IMG/VR virus record: IMGVR_UViG_3300034980_000208
Span: 1-40,829 of that record
Source: a virus
DNA: 40,829 nt
Direction: 5' to 3' (one strand)
This document shows, one piece after another, positions 8,459-17,080 of the stretch. Each line of letters starts with the position of its first letter. Position 1 is the first letter of the stretch. The notes beneath the pieces are model-generated. The model was not told the DNA's origin. It worked only from the letters and a program-made list of their open reading frames with translations, and ran no database searches. The translations under genes and the position numbers were made by a program.

Positions 8459-8817
8459 GCAGTGCGTTCGGTGACCGCGTGGCCGTTGTTGGCTCACCGT
8501 TGGGGATTCGCTTCAACGGTGAGACAATCCTGCGATACGCTGGCGGCCCGAAAGGGGCGGCCAGCAGCGCAACGGCTATCGTTACGTGGCTACCAGAACA
8601 GAACGCAAATGGCCGGGACAGGGCAACACGTCGGACGGGTGAACTACTACTGGAAGAGTCAGCAACTGTGAGCTACTCCGACGTGTTCAAAATTAACGGT
8701 GATCTGGTCAGCGTCACGAAGATCGGGCCAAACCACAACGGGTTCAAGGCTGTCGACGTAACAATGATCATTCCAGAAACTAAGGGCGGCGAACCGCTCC
8801 GGACGGGCGGGCTGTAA
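8455..8817 (+). CDS. Head completion/connector candidate
   Basis: This 120-residue protein overlaps the capsid gene in ATGA and the next gene in TAATG. It has LGIRFNGETILRYAGGP near the start and a beta-rich C-terminal half (VFKINGDLVSVTKIGPNHNGFKAV). In this gene order the place corresponds to head completion or stopper proteins such as lambda FII. I cannot identify the family from sequence alone, so the role is positional inference. Confidence 0.6.
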   Translation: MSSAFGDRVAVVGSPLGIRFNGETILRYAGGPKGAASSATAIVTWLPEQNANGRDRATRRTGELLLEESATVSYSDVFKINGDLVSVTKIGPNHNGFKAVDVTMIIPETKGGEPLRTGGL

Positions 8818-9293
8818 TGGCGGCACTGGACATCACAGGGGCTGTCGAGAACGTCAAAAACATGCTCGGCGGTTTGCAGGCATGGCACGACATCTGTGGC
8901 GTTGATAATCAGGTCGCGGCGAAAAAGCGAATTTACAAAGGCGGGAAGGAAGAAGAAGCGGACTGCACATTGTGCCCGTGCATAATTCTTGACGCTCGCC
9001 CTATGTCGACGAACTGGATAGCGAATCGGTCGCGTGGAGAACTGGCCGTTGAAATCAGAATAGAACTGGAGATCCCCGACGACAAAACGGGGACACATGA
9101 GGAGCAGTGGGTATGGATGCACGAACAGACGGCAGCGATGCTGGCGGGTATCAACGCCAACGTGCAAAGCGGTTCGCAATTGATGCTGAGAAGTTTAGCT
9201 ATGACACTTCCGCCGGGGGCGATTGATCCTGACGACAACCACGGGCGCATTGAGTGGGGCACGATACTGGAAGCAACTATGGACTTCATCTGA
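8817..9293 (+). CDS. Tail terminator/completion candidate
   Basis: This 158-residue alpha/beta protein has a middle segment ELAVEIRIELEIPDD, followed by a helix with WVWMHEQTAAMLAGI, and a short C-terminal strand ending EATMDFI. That pattern resembles tail terminator (gpU-type) or minor tail completion proteins, which cap the tail tube and join it to the head. Two nearby Cys (CTLCPC) are unusual. It starts in TAATG overlap with the previous gene and ends in TGATG overlap with the next. The fold call is tentative. Confidence 0.55.
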   Translation: MAALDITGAVENVKNMLGGLQAWHDICGVDNQVAAKKRIYKGGKEEEADCTLCPCIILDARPMSTNWIANRSRGELAVEIRIELEIPDDKTGTHEEQWVWMHEQTAAMLAGINANVQSGSQLMLRSLAMTLPPGAIDPDDNHGRIEWGTILEATMDFI

Positions 9294-9766
9294 TGTACGG
9301 GATCGAGATTCAAATTGAGCGGGCACAATTGACGCCGCGAAAGCACGGGCAATTGATGAAGGAGATCAATCGGCGCGTGATGGACCGCCACGTGACGCAT
9401 CGCCTGCCGAATCACTTTGAGGAATCAGCACACAGCGAATACGGAGCGCGCCCGAGGTCTGCAAAGTACAACAAAGCGAAAATGCGGAAGTATGAGCACA
9501 AAAAGCCAAACGTGTTTTCCGGGCATTTACAACAGTCAATCAGAACGTCGATAACGGCAACGCAGTACGGGGCGAAACTGACAATCAAAGCCAGCTACAA
9601 CCCGAAGAAGAAAAAGCAATCGAGAATGGCGGACTGGCAGAAGCGGGAAATCGCTGTCATGTCAAACGATGAATTGAAGCAGGAACAACAGCGGCAGGCG
9701 TCCGAGTACAAACGCGGAGCCACGTCAGACAAGTACCGGCGAAAACGAAAACGAAGGGTTAAGTAA
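9293..9766 (+). CDS. Basic head-tail joining candidate (HK97 gp10-like position)
   Basis: This 157-residue, strongly basic protein ends in KYRRKRKRRVK. It contains an N-terminal helix (PRKHGQLMKEINRRVMDRHV) and a region with VFSGHLQQSIRTSITATQYGAKLTI, which resembles the beta part of HK97 gp10-like or virion-morphogenesis proteins. I chose ATG 9293 for its TGATG overlap with the preceding stop; an upstream in-frame start at 9254 lies inside that gene. Position between terminator-like and tail-tube genes supports a joining role, but similarity is weak. Confidence 0.6.
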   Translation: MYGIEIQIERAQLTPRKHGQLMKEINRRVMDRHVTHRLPNHFEESAHSEYGARPRSAKYNKAKMRKYEHKKPNVFSGHLQQSIRTSITATQYGAKLTIKASYNPKKKKQSRMADWQKREIAVMSNDELKQEQQRQASEYKRGATSDKYRRKRKRRVK

Positions 9767-10662
9767 TGTCAAACATCTGGGTTCTCGCGGACGCCATACT
9801 CGGCAGCACAACCGTCAAGCAGATCACGCAATCTGATTTCAGTAGCAATCAGGAACACCGCAAGGGCATGGAGTCAGGCGGAAACGCAATCTCACTGGTG
9901 AGCGGCAAGTCGCAAGCGGACGTGACGTCATTTACCACGGCCGACTTGGCGACACTGCTCGCAGTCGGGACAAACACTTACTGCTCGGCAGGCGTGTCGC
10001 TACTTTCCAGCACGATCACATTCCCCAAGAAGTTCCGATCTGCCGGTGCAAGTTTTAAGGCACTGTCGACCAATCACGCCAATATCACGGGCAGCAACGC
10101 ACTGATCGTGCCGACATCGATCGAGGCGAGCCAGGACGGAGACTTTGCGACGATGTCCAGTGAGTGCCATTGGCTGTCGGCTGACGGATTTGCCGATGCC
10201 GTTTCAGATACGGCGTCCTACACGCTGGTTGCACAAACATACAACAGAGAATTTGCGCTGGGTCCGGTCACGATCAACGGCTCGGCAGTTCCGGGCGTGC
10301 AGTCAATCCGTATTACGCCGGGCCTTGAAGTTGTGAAGCCGCCGACTGGGAAGGGCGCAGTGTTTCCGGTATTTGCGAGCATCAAGAGCATCACGCCGAC
10401 AATGGAAATCACAGTAAACGATTTCGCGGCGGTTGCCGGTACTGTTGGTAATTTCACTGCAATGACTGCGGCAGTTGTGTACTTGCGACGCCGGGCGGAT
10501 AGCGGCGAATACACTGGCGGCAGTACGGACATCAGCTTGACCTTCGCGGCTGGACTCGCTGACACCAACAACATCAGCGCGAGCGGCAACGACGACGGCA
10601 GCGCCACGATTACGCTGCATGGAAAAACACTCACCGCATCTGTTGCAGCCACGAGTCCATAG
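9766..10662 (+). CDS. Major tail tube protein candidate
   Basis: This 298-residue protein is rich in Thr, Ser, Ala and Gly, with regular short beta strands, as expected for a tail tube subunit. Segments such as YTLVAQTYNREFALGPVTI and GVQSIRITPGLEV read as tube-like beta sandwich. The C-terminal part (SGNDDGSATITL) could be an Ig-like decoration. It lies at the usual place, after the head-tail joining genes and one gene before the tape measure. The start is in TAATG overlap with the previous gene. Confidence 0.65.
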   Translation: MSNIWVLADAILGSTTVKQITQSDFSSNQEHRKGMESGGNAISLVSGKSQADVTSFTTADLATLLAVGTNTYCSAGVSLLSSTITFPKKFRSAGASFKALSTNHANITGSNALIVPTSIEASQDGDFATMSSECHWLSADGFADAVSDTASYTLVAQTYNREFALGPVTINGSAVPGVQSIRITPGLEVVKPPTGKGAVFPVFASIKSITPTMEITVNDFAAVAGTVGNFTAMTAAVVYLRRRADSGEYTGGSTDISLTFAAGLADTNNISASGNDDGSATITLHGKTLTASVAATSP

Positions 10663-10677
10663 TATGAGACATCGCCC

Positions 10678-11343
10678 GTGCATTACCTGTTATTTATTCC
10701 GGACTGCAAACCGTCTGACATTGAAGCCACCGCGAAAATCGCGGGGCTGGCTTCGATAATAGGCGAAGCCGACGTCGCGCCTGGGCACACCGGGCCGGAC
10801 GGACAGACGGGCGTCATGTGCGGATGGCTGAGTGAGAACGCTCGCCTGATGCACTACGCCGACGACCAGCAGACGTGGGTGCCGTCATTCACGAAGGACG
10901 AGCACGGCAAGCCGCTGTACTGGGTCGGGTTCTGGAACGACAAGCCGCCGACCGAATCGGAGCTTCGCCGGCACTACACGCAGGCAGGACCGCGAATAAA
11001 ACTCGGTGAGCAAAGCTGGAAACTTCCGACACCAGACAGCGTAGACGCGCGGGCGGTCTATTCTGACGATGGGTCCATGCGTTGGGAGGTGATTCGTCAG
11101 TTCTCGTGGGTGTGCGATGAAGCGGACGCACTGAAGGAAGTATATCTGGAAGACTTTGGCGTGCGGGAAATTGTATTTCAGCACGAGCCGTCCGAGCAAA
11201 TCGGATGGCTCACGAAGTTGTTGCAGATAAACTATCGCCTGATTCCTGAAGTCGCCGCACACCTCGACATATGGATCGGTAAGCAGCATTTGATTGACGT
11301 GTTCATCATGACGTTGGGTCTGTCACGAAAGGATGCAGACTAA
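10678..11343 (+). CDS. Hypothetical protein before tape measure (tail assembly position)
   Basis: This 221-residue protein starts with GTG at 10678, the only start available after an in-frame stop at 10660. It lies in the slot usually held by tail assembly chaperones and ends in TAATG overlap with the tape measure gene. It has an N-terminal CKPSDIEATAKIAGLASIIG segment, several Trp residues, and an acidic C-terminal helical half. I found no slippery sequence that would give a G/GT-type frameshift product. The function is unknown. Confidence 0.6.
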   Translation: MHYLLFIPDCKPSDIEATAKIAGLASIIGEADVAPGHTGPDGQTGVMCGWLSENARLMHYADDQQTWVPSFTKDEHGKPLYWVGFWNDKPPTESELRRHYTQAGPRIKLGEQSWKLPTPDSVDARAVYSDDGSMRWEVIRQFSWVCDEADALKEVYLEDFGVREIVFQHEPSEQIGWLTKLLQINYRLIPEVAAHLDIWIGKQHLIDVFIMTLGLSRKDAD

Positions 11344-12983
11344 TGGCTAACGAAACGATCACGATGGAGTGGATTGCCACCGCCACGAAAATGAACCAGG
11401 TAATTGACCGCTTGAACTCAAAGTTTGACAAGCAGGAAAAAGCCCTTCAGAAACTGGCGAACGCATCCAAGAAAGCGGCGGCAGATTCCGCCACCGGGTT
11501 TAATAAGCTGGAGAAGGAATTTAAGCAGAATGTCGCCGCTCTGAAGAAACTGGAGATGGGAACGAAGGAATACGCTGCACAGAAACGCAAGGTGGATTCC
11601 ATGCGTCTGGCGTATAAGAAAACGAAAGATGAAATCAACGGCGTCAATCAGGGCACAAAAGTAGCGGCAGTATCAACGGGGACGATGGCAACGTCAATGA
11701 AGGCGGCGGGAGCTTCGGGGTTGGCGTTGTTTATGGCACTGACGAAGGTCGTTGCAGTGCAGCGGGAAATTGTTTCAGGTGGCGCGGATGTAGCGGTGAA
11801 TATCGACACAATGGCTCGGCGGATGCAGGTGCAGGCAGGATTAACAGATCCTGAACGCCAGGAAAGAACGCGGCGTGTGATTGACATCGCGTCGCGTGAG
11901 GATATTGGAGCAACAGCAGCAACCGCACTCGGAGCAACGACACAGCTTGCAAGTTCAGGGTTCAAGGGCGACCCGACAAAAACGGGCACGCTGTCAACCG
12001 TCCTGGGTGCGATGCAGGCGACTAACTTTCAAGGTTCGTCAGAAGAATTCGTAAAAGGTTTTGCCCAGGCATTAAGCGCGTCGGGGCTGGACAAAACGAA
12101 CGACAATCTTGAGAAACTGGCGTTGCAGACGCAGGGACTGTTCAAGACAACTGACTTTCAGATCGCAGAACTTGGCGACTTCTCGAAACAGGCATCAGTG
12201 TTCGAGGGCGCTAACCTCAGCACGCAGCAATCACTGGCCGGGTTCACCGCATTGCGGGAGATACTGCCGGCGGCCGAGTCGGCACGAGGTTTGAAAAACT
12301 TCGTCGCGAAATTACAGCAGGGTGACGCAACGAAGGCCAGTGCCAAGAAACTTGCGGGTCTTGGCGTGAAGTCTGAAGACGTCGACTTTGTTGGAGAAAA
12401 TCTCATTGACGTCATTAAGACGATCAAAGCCAGCACAGACAAGCTGCCGGAAGAAAAGCGGAATCAGGCATTGATCCAGATGTTCGGGCTGGAAAACATC
12501 GCATCGTCGAAAGTGCTGCTTAATAGCGTTGAGCGAATCAATGAATTAGAAACACTTCAGGGCAACGTGGGTCAATTCCGGCAAGATCAACTTGCAAATG
12601 CTGGCGGGATGCAAGCGGGCCGCAATCGCATAGACAATCAGCGACTGCTTGACGTTATGCCAAATGCAGCCGCACTGAATGAACTTGAAAACAACTATCG
12701 CCGACGGGAAAACAAAAACAAAGCGATCATCGAGCAAGCGGGCATTAAGTTTGGAGCGCTCGGCAGCGGTGCGGCAACGACGGGTACGTTTCTGTCTGAC
12801 GTGGGGCAAGATATAGGGTCCTCAATCAATCAGATCGATCCAGAATCCGAATTTGGACTTCACATGATCCCCGGTGGCCTGTTAATTAAGATGCTAATTG
12901 ATGAAACGAAAGCGAATCGTCCGCTGAAGCCGCAACCGATGCGCCCGAAGCAGGCAGCACTACCAGCGGCGGCAGCACCATGA
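11343..12983 (+). CDS. Tail tape measure protein
   Basis: This 546-residue protein has a long charged coiled coil at residues ~15-105 (VIDRLNSKFDKQEKALQKL and onward), a hydrophobic segment near 120-145 (ALFMALTKVVAV), and an Ala/Leu-rich helical middle with TP901-like features (SKQASVFEGANLSTQQSLAGF). These are typical of tape measures that set tail length. At about 0.15 nm per residue it would give a tail near 80 nm, fitting a siphovirus. The following gene starts in ATGA overlap. Confidence 0.85.
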   Translation: MANETITMEWIATATKMNQVIDRLNSKFDKQEKALQKLANASKKAAADSATGFNKLEKEFKQNVAALKKLEMGTKEYAAQKRKVDSMRLAYKKTKDEINGVNQGTKVAAVSTGTMATSMKAAGASGLALFMALTKVVAVQREIVSGGADVAVNIDTMARRMQVQAGLTDPERQERTRRVIDIASREDIGATAATALGATTQLASSGFKGDPTKTGTLSTVLGAMQATNFQGSSEEFVKGFAQALSASGLDKTNDNLEKLALQTQGLFKTTDFQIAELGDFSKQASVFEGANLSTQQSLAGFTALREILPAAESARGLKNFVAKLQQGDATKASAKKLAGLGVKSEDVDFVGENLIDVIKTIKASTDKLPEEKRNQALIQMFGLENIASSKVLLNSVERINELETLQGNVGQFRQDQLANAGGMQAGRNRIDNQRLLDVMPNAAALNELENNYRRRENKNKAIIEQAGIKFGALGSGAATTGTFLSDVGQDIGSSINQIDPESEFGLHMIPGGLLIKMLIDETKANRPLKPQPMRPKQAALPAAAAP

Positions 12984-13372
12984 CGATTACAATCGGAGCC
13001 GTCAACACCGGCACACACCTACACGGAACGATCCAGGCGCAGCCGCCTGCATTTGACCATGTCGTGCAATCATTCTTCGGCGTGAGTGGTGAATCGCATC
13101 TGTTTGGTAAGCTGCACGGGCGGGACCTAACGTGCTGGCTGTTGCTGTACGGGTTCAGCACTCACGCTCTGGTGCAGACAGGCGTCACGTTGCTGAATGC
13201 GTTGATACTGGAGAACGGTACGCTGTCGCATACAATCGACACCAACACGACGACTTACGATGATACCGTATTTCTTGGGTTCACTCCTGACGAGGATCCG
13301 TGGCTTGATGGCTCGGGCGTCAACGGGTGGCAGGTTCGCGGCACTATGAAATTCAGACAGGCATTACAATGA
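12980..13372 (+). CDS. Tail protein candidate after tape measure
   Basis: This 130-residue beta-rich protein has Thr/His/Gly in the first third (TGTHLHGTIQAQPPAFDHVV) and a C-terminal WQVRGTMKFRQALQ strand pattern. It starts in ATGA overlap with the tape measure and ends in ATGA overlap with the next small gene. Its place fits a distal tail or minor tail component. I recognise no family. Confidence 0.6.
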   Translation: MTITIGAVNTGTHLHGTIQAQPPAFDHVVQSFFGVSGESHLFGKLHGRDLTCWLLLYGFSTHALVQTGVTLLNALILENGTLSHTIDTNTTTYDDTVFLGFTPDEDPWLDGSGVNGWQVRGTMKFRQALQ

Positions 13373-13545
13373 CAGACATCATCGACGTCGACAAATCGTG
13401 GGACGGGAAGGGGTCGCTGGACGATCACCGTCGCCGCGAATTCGCAAAGATACAACATCCGGGATTCGGACGCTTGCCGGTGCAACAGCCAACAGCCGCG
13501 AGCGAAACACCGGAAGACATATCAGAATCAGACGGCTCTGAGTAA
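13369..13545 (+). CDS. Small acidic tail-region protein
   Basis: This 58-residue protein starts at ATG 13369 in ATGA overlap with the preceding gene and stops in TAATG overlap with the following one. It begins MTDIIDVDKSWDGKG and ends in a Ser/Glu/Asp-rich tail. Small proteins of this shape occur between tail genes of many siphoviruses, but the function is unknown. Confidence 0.6.
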   Translation: MTDIIDVDKSWDGKGSLDDHRRREFAKIQHPGFGRLPVQQPTAASETPEDISESDGSE

Positions 13546-15497
13546 TGGGATACACGGACGTCATCAACACGACCGGGGCCATTTTCCAGGTCTACCCGGA
13601 ACTGATCGCATACCTGGGCAGCGCGGCTGGTGATCCTCCCCCGGCGGAATCGCCTACAGTATTTGATGGCGTCCATGTCGTGCGTGTGGTTCAGTCCGCT
13701 AGCGGTTCGCGGCTGGACTTTGCGCAGTTGCAAAATCATCTGACGGCATCACTGGAGAACCGGGCTCAACCAGCAAACTTCACGCGAATGGTTGGGGCGC
13801 ATCTGCCAGACGCAACAGAGACGCGGGTTCACCTTGGCGACTTAGTGGAGGAATCGGTCGGCGTTGATATGGACGCCGAATCACTGACCACGCAGAGCCA
13901 ACTTCGTCCGTACCATTTCGGCGGTGTGGTCGAGGGATACAACGTCCACGAACCGAACACGGCTACGACCGTGCTGATCGAAGACGATGTGACGTTCAAC
14001 CCTGTAGTGGATGACGTGACACGCGGAAACAGGTCGGACCTGCAGGACGGAGGCGCGTATCTGTGGACGCACGCGGAATTGATTGATAACACGGCGGGCG
14101 AAGTGTTCCACACGCAGGAGCGCAGCGAATGGAATCTGCAAGATGCAGTCGAAGCGGTGTGTGTGCTGTTGAATCCTGACGAAGAATTTATCGACAATCC
14201 CACAGCCACACAACTCAGCAAGCTAAGTGCGGCACCTGAGATTCGCGACTTGACGATACCGATCGGAATGCGATTGCCGGACGCGCTCGACAAGATGCTG
14301 ATTCCGCTCGGGTTCAACTGGTTTGTGGATTACGCATATACAGGACTGCCGGAGTCTGGGGCTTTCAATTCCCCTACAATCAAACTGTTCGAGATCGGCG
14401 TCGGTGACGAAAAAGAATTAAAGATGCAGGCGGCAGGTTCATCACTCGATCTTGAATTGTCGAACCTTAACCAGTTCAATATCTCAAATGCAATCGGCGA
14501 CAGCTTTAACGAAGTCCTCGCGCTCGGTGAATTCCATGAAGCCGAAGTGACGATTCCGTTGTATGCGGGATGGCCGGAAGATGGCGACGGCGTAGAGCGG
14601 TCAGACCTTGCCAAAGACGGGGACCAGTACATTGGAAACGAAACAACATGGCGGCTGTTCATCGCCAACGAAGCCGCAGATATTGACCCAACGGATTCAC
14701 GCCTCGGCGTGTTTCCTGCGTCCCCTGACTTTTCTCAGGTGTTCAGCAAGGCGGTTCCGCATCGCCGCGTGCTTGGTGAGCCGCTAACTTACCTTGACGG
14801 CAACACAACCAGCAGGACCGGCACACCTGCCGGCATTAAGCCACAGCGCCGCCCGATTTTTCTGGAATGGTCGGACGACGCAGGCGAAACGTGGAAACCC
14901 GAGGAAGAATCATGGACCGTTAAACTATGTCCGGACCAGATTGGCATCCTGTTCGACAGCAAGGAAGTTCCGCAGGAATTGTACGAGGCAGGCGATCAAC
15001 TGCGGATGCGGATCACCGGCACGATATTCGGTGACGTTCGATTGCAAGGACTGGCGGAAAAAGAGCCGCATTCCGCAAACGGTCGCACCATTCGTCAGGT
15101 GCTCGACGTGCCCGACAAGTTCCATAAACGCTGGCGCGAGATATTCGGGCCGTTCACGAGTCAGCTTTACTTCACGACCAACGATGCAGACGAACGTGAT
15201 GACACGGACGCAATCCTCGAATACGCCGAAAACATCCGCGACAAGAACCATCACGCCGAGATCGATTGTGAGTTCCGCCTGCCCGGCTGGCATACCGAGT
15301 ACAAAATCGGTGACCTGATCACAAAGATCGCGGGGCGTGAAATCAGCCTCGATGCAGCGGCGTCCACGTCGCCCGACAATCGGTACGTGCAGATCGTGGA
15401 ACGTATATTTGAGATGTCTACAAGTAGCGGACCGGCGACGGTTCTCGTGGTGGATCGCGGCGTGTCACAAGCCAGGACACCCGCCGATGCGACGTAA
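13545..15497 (+). CDS. Large minor tail protein (hub/distal tail candidate)
   Basis: This 650-residue protein of mixed beta and loop character has many Asp/Glu and few Cys. The N-terminus (TDVINTTGAIFQVYPELI) is followed by VVRVVQSASGSRLDF. The middle contains RLPDALDKMLIPLGFNWFVDY, which resembles the domain of tail hub proteins that holds a helix-beta module. Position two genes after the tape measure supports a tail-tip structural role. I do not see lysozyme or peptidase motifs. Exact function is unassigned. Confidence 0.65.
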   Translation: MGYTDVINTTGAIFQVYPELIAYLGSAAGDPPPAESPTVFDGVHVVRVVQSASGSRLDFAQLQNHLTASLENRAQPANFTRMVGAHLPDATETRVHLGDLVEESVGVDMDAESLTTQSQLRPYHFGGVVEGYNVHEPNTATTVLIEDDVTFNPVVDDVTRGNRSDLQDGGAYLWTHAELIDNTAGEVFHTQERSEWNLQDAVEAVCVLLNPDEEFIDNPTATQLSKLSAAPEIRDLTIPIGMRLPDALDKMLIPLGFNWFVDYAYTGLPESGAFNSPTIKLFEIGVGDEKELKMQAAGSSLDLELSNLNQFNISNAIGDSFNEVLALGEFHEAEVTIPLYAGWPEDGDGVERSDLAKDGDQYIGNETTWRLFIANEAADIDPTDSRLGVFPASPDFSQVFSKAVPHRRVLGEPLTYLDGNTTSRTGTPAGIKPQRRPIFLEWSDDAGETWKPEEESWTVKLCPDQIGILFDSKEVPQELYEAGDQLRMRITGTIFGDVRLQGLAEKEPHSANGRTIRQVLDVPDKFHKRWREIFGPFTSQLYFTTNDADERDDTDAILEYAENIRDKNHHAEIDCEFRLPGWHTEYKIGDLITKIAGREISLDAAASTSPDNRYVQIVERIFEMSTSSGPATVLVVDRGVSQARTPADAT

Positions 15498-15861
15498 GCA
15501 AAAACAACAACGCCGCGAGTTCAAGATGCTGTTCGCCGGCGGTGCGGCAAACATTCCCGGTGCTGAGCTTATGGCGTTTGAGATTCTCGGCGTGGACTGC
15601 GACGAAGGGTTTGTGACAACAGACGAGGCGTCAATCGAGCGATACACGCTGTGCAGTACGCCGCCCGGTGCGGACGATTACGGCGTGTACGTGGTTGAGG
15701 ATTATTTCGGATTCATTAGCGACCTGACCGAAGCGGAACTAATCGGGGCGCGAGCGTTGGCGATCTACTGGAACGTGTACGGCGACAGATCATACGGCGA
15801 ATGTGAAAAGCAATGGGACCTGCTGATGGTTGAATGGATAGGGGGATGCGATGCCTCTTAA
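15487..15861 (+). CDS. Hypothetical tail-region protein
   Basis: This 124-residue protein starts at ATG 15487, inside the 3' end of the preceding gene; ATG 15526 (MLFAGG) is an alternative. The N-terminus is very basic (RRKQKQQRREFK) and the rest acidic, with EILGVDCDEGF, YVVEDYFGFI and LAIYWNVYGDRSYGE. No family is recognised. It ends by overlapping the Cys-rich gene, so it belongs to the same tail operon. Confidence 0.6.
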   Translation: MRRKQKQQRREFKMLFAGGAANIPGAELMAFEILGVDCDEGFVTTDEASIERYTLCSTPPGADDYGVYVVEDYFGFISDLTEAELIGARALAIYWNVYGDRSYGECEKQWDLLMVEWIGGCDAS

Positions 15862-17080
15862 CCACTTCGGGGCTATTGGACTCGGTACGCGGAAATACCA
15901 GCAGGACAATGAACCAGTCAAGGTCTGTCAGGAGATGCTGCTGCCGGGCTGCGATTGCTGCCGCATCGGGCCGTGTAAGTTGTGCCTGACATGGGCCGTC
16001 GGGACTAAGGTGTATCTGGGCAAGGCGTCAGGCGACGGTCAGGAATGGTCGGGATCTGCCGGGGCCGTTTCGTTCCGGGCATACTGGGATGAATCTTACT
16101 GCACGATAAACGTGGACCTCGACGGCGAACTCGTATGGACTCGCAGTCTGTGCGAGGATTACGACGCGGTGACCTGCCGCAATTGGGACGACGACACGGC
16201 ATTCACAACCTACGCGGGCGACTCCGGCACGTTTGCCTGGAGGGTGACGGAATTTCTGGAGCTACTGCGGCGGACGGGCGGCGAGGCGTATTCTGAATCT
16301 GAGTGTGCGGATTATTTCTGTGGCACTTGCAGTTGCACCTGCCCGAAGCTCTGCGTGACAATCACGACCGACGAGGCCGGATGCGAGGGGACGATTCCAT
16401 TTACGGGCGAGCAGTGCGAGGATGGCCGCGTGACTTCGCCGGAATGGTCCGGGGCGATTGATTGCGGTGCGGGTGATCCGGTCGACGTCGCCATTTCATT
16501 AACTCGCGACTCATACGGCGACTGCCAAATATCCGGAACCGTCGACGGCACGATTGGCGGCAATGTCGTTGCGCTCGCGCTGGCGGAAACACCGATCACC
16601 GATTGCAAGGCACTGGCAACGACGTGGGCCGTGTCCGTCGGTGAGATCATATACACTGTCGAGATATTGTGCCTTGAATGCGGCGAGTGTGGCGGCTGCT
16701 GTTCAAGCCAGCCTGACGTTCTCTATTGCACATTTACTGGCAACGGTTGCACCTGTATCGACGGCGTGTCCGTCGCGATGACAAAAGTTAGCACTGGCAA
16801 CGGTTGGGAATACAGCGGCGATCCGGGAGCGTGTTTCCCGCCGAATCCTATGCTGATGTCATTCAACATCGAATGCACGCAGGAGGACGATTGCAACGGA
16901 TGGACTTTGCACGTTCAGGATGTACAGGGCTGCCACCCGTTACCGCAGACGTATGACGTTCGCGAGGAATGTTCATGTGATCCGCTGATCCTCGAATGGG
17001 ATGTGCCGTTCTCGGGACTCGGCGGGTGTTGCCAGGGTGGCATGGTCGATACGACCGTGCGATTCACGGTGACGCGATGA
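15851..17080 (+). CDS. Cysteine-rich three-repeat virion protein
   Basis: This 409-residue protein contains about 36 Cys (nearly 9%). Three related blocks can be seen, each opening with a Cys cluster (CDCC..CKLC; CSCTCPKLC; CGGCC) followed by a beta module with GC, EWSG or EYSG, and a later Cys in a strand. It has no signal peptide. It lies in the tail gene series, so it is probably a tail fibre or tip protein stabilised by disulphides or metal. GGGGGA lies before ATG 15851. The stop overlaps the next start. The repeat structure is seen directly; structural role is inferred. Confidence 0.65.
   Translation: MPLNHFGAIGLGTRKYQQDNEPVKVCQEMLLPGCDCCRIGPCKLCLTWAVGTKVYLGKASGDGQEWSGSAGAVSFRAYWDESYCTINVDLDGELVWTRSLCEDYDAVTCRNWDDDTAFTTYAGDSGTFAWRVTEFLELLRRTGGEAYSESECADYFCGTCSCTCPKLCVTITTDEAGCEGTIPFTGEQCEDGRVTSPEWSGAIDCGAGDPVDVAISLTRDSYGDCQISGTVDGTIGGNVVALALAETPITDCKALATTWAVSVGEIIYTVEILCLECGECGGCCSSQPDVLYCTFTGNGCTCIDGVSVAMTKVSTGNGWEYSGDPGACFPPNPMLMSFNIECTQEDDCNGWTLHVQDVQGCHPLPQTYDVREECSCDPLILEWDVPFSGLGGCCQGGMVDTTVRFTVTR

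Noticed and set aside
10678-11343. Programmed frameshift for a tail-chaperone pair before the tape measure
   Set aside because: No slippery heptamer or overlapping second frame was found.
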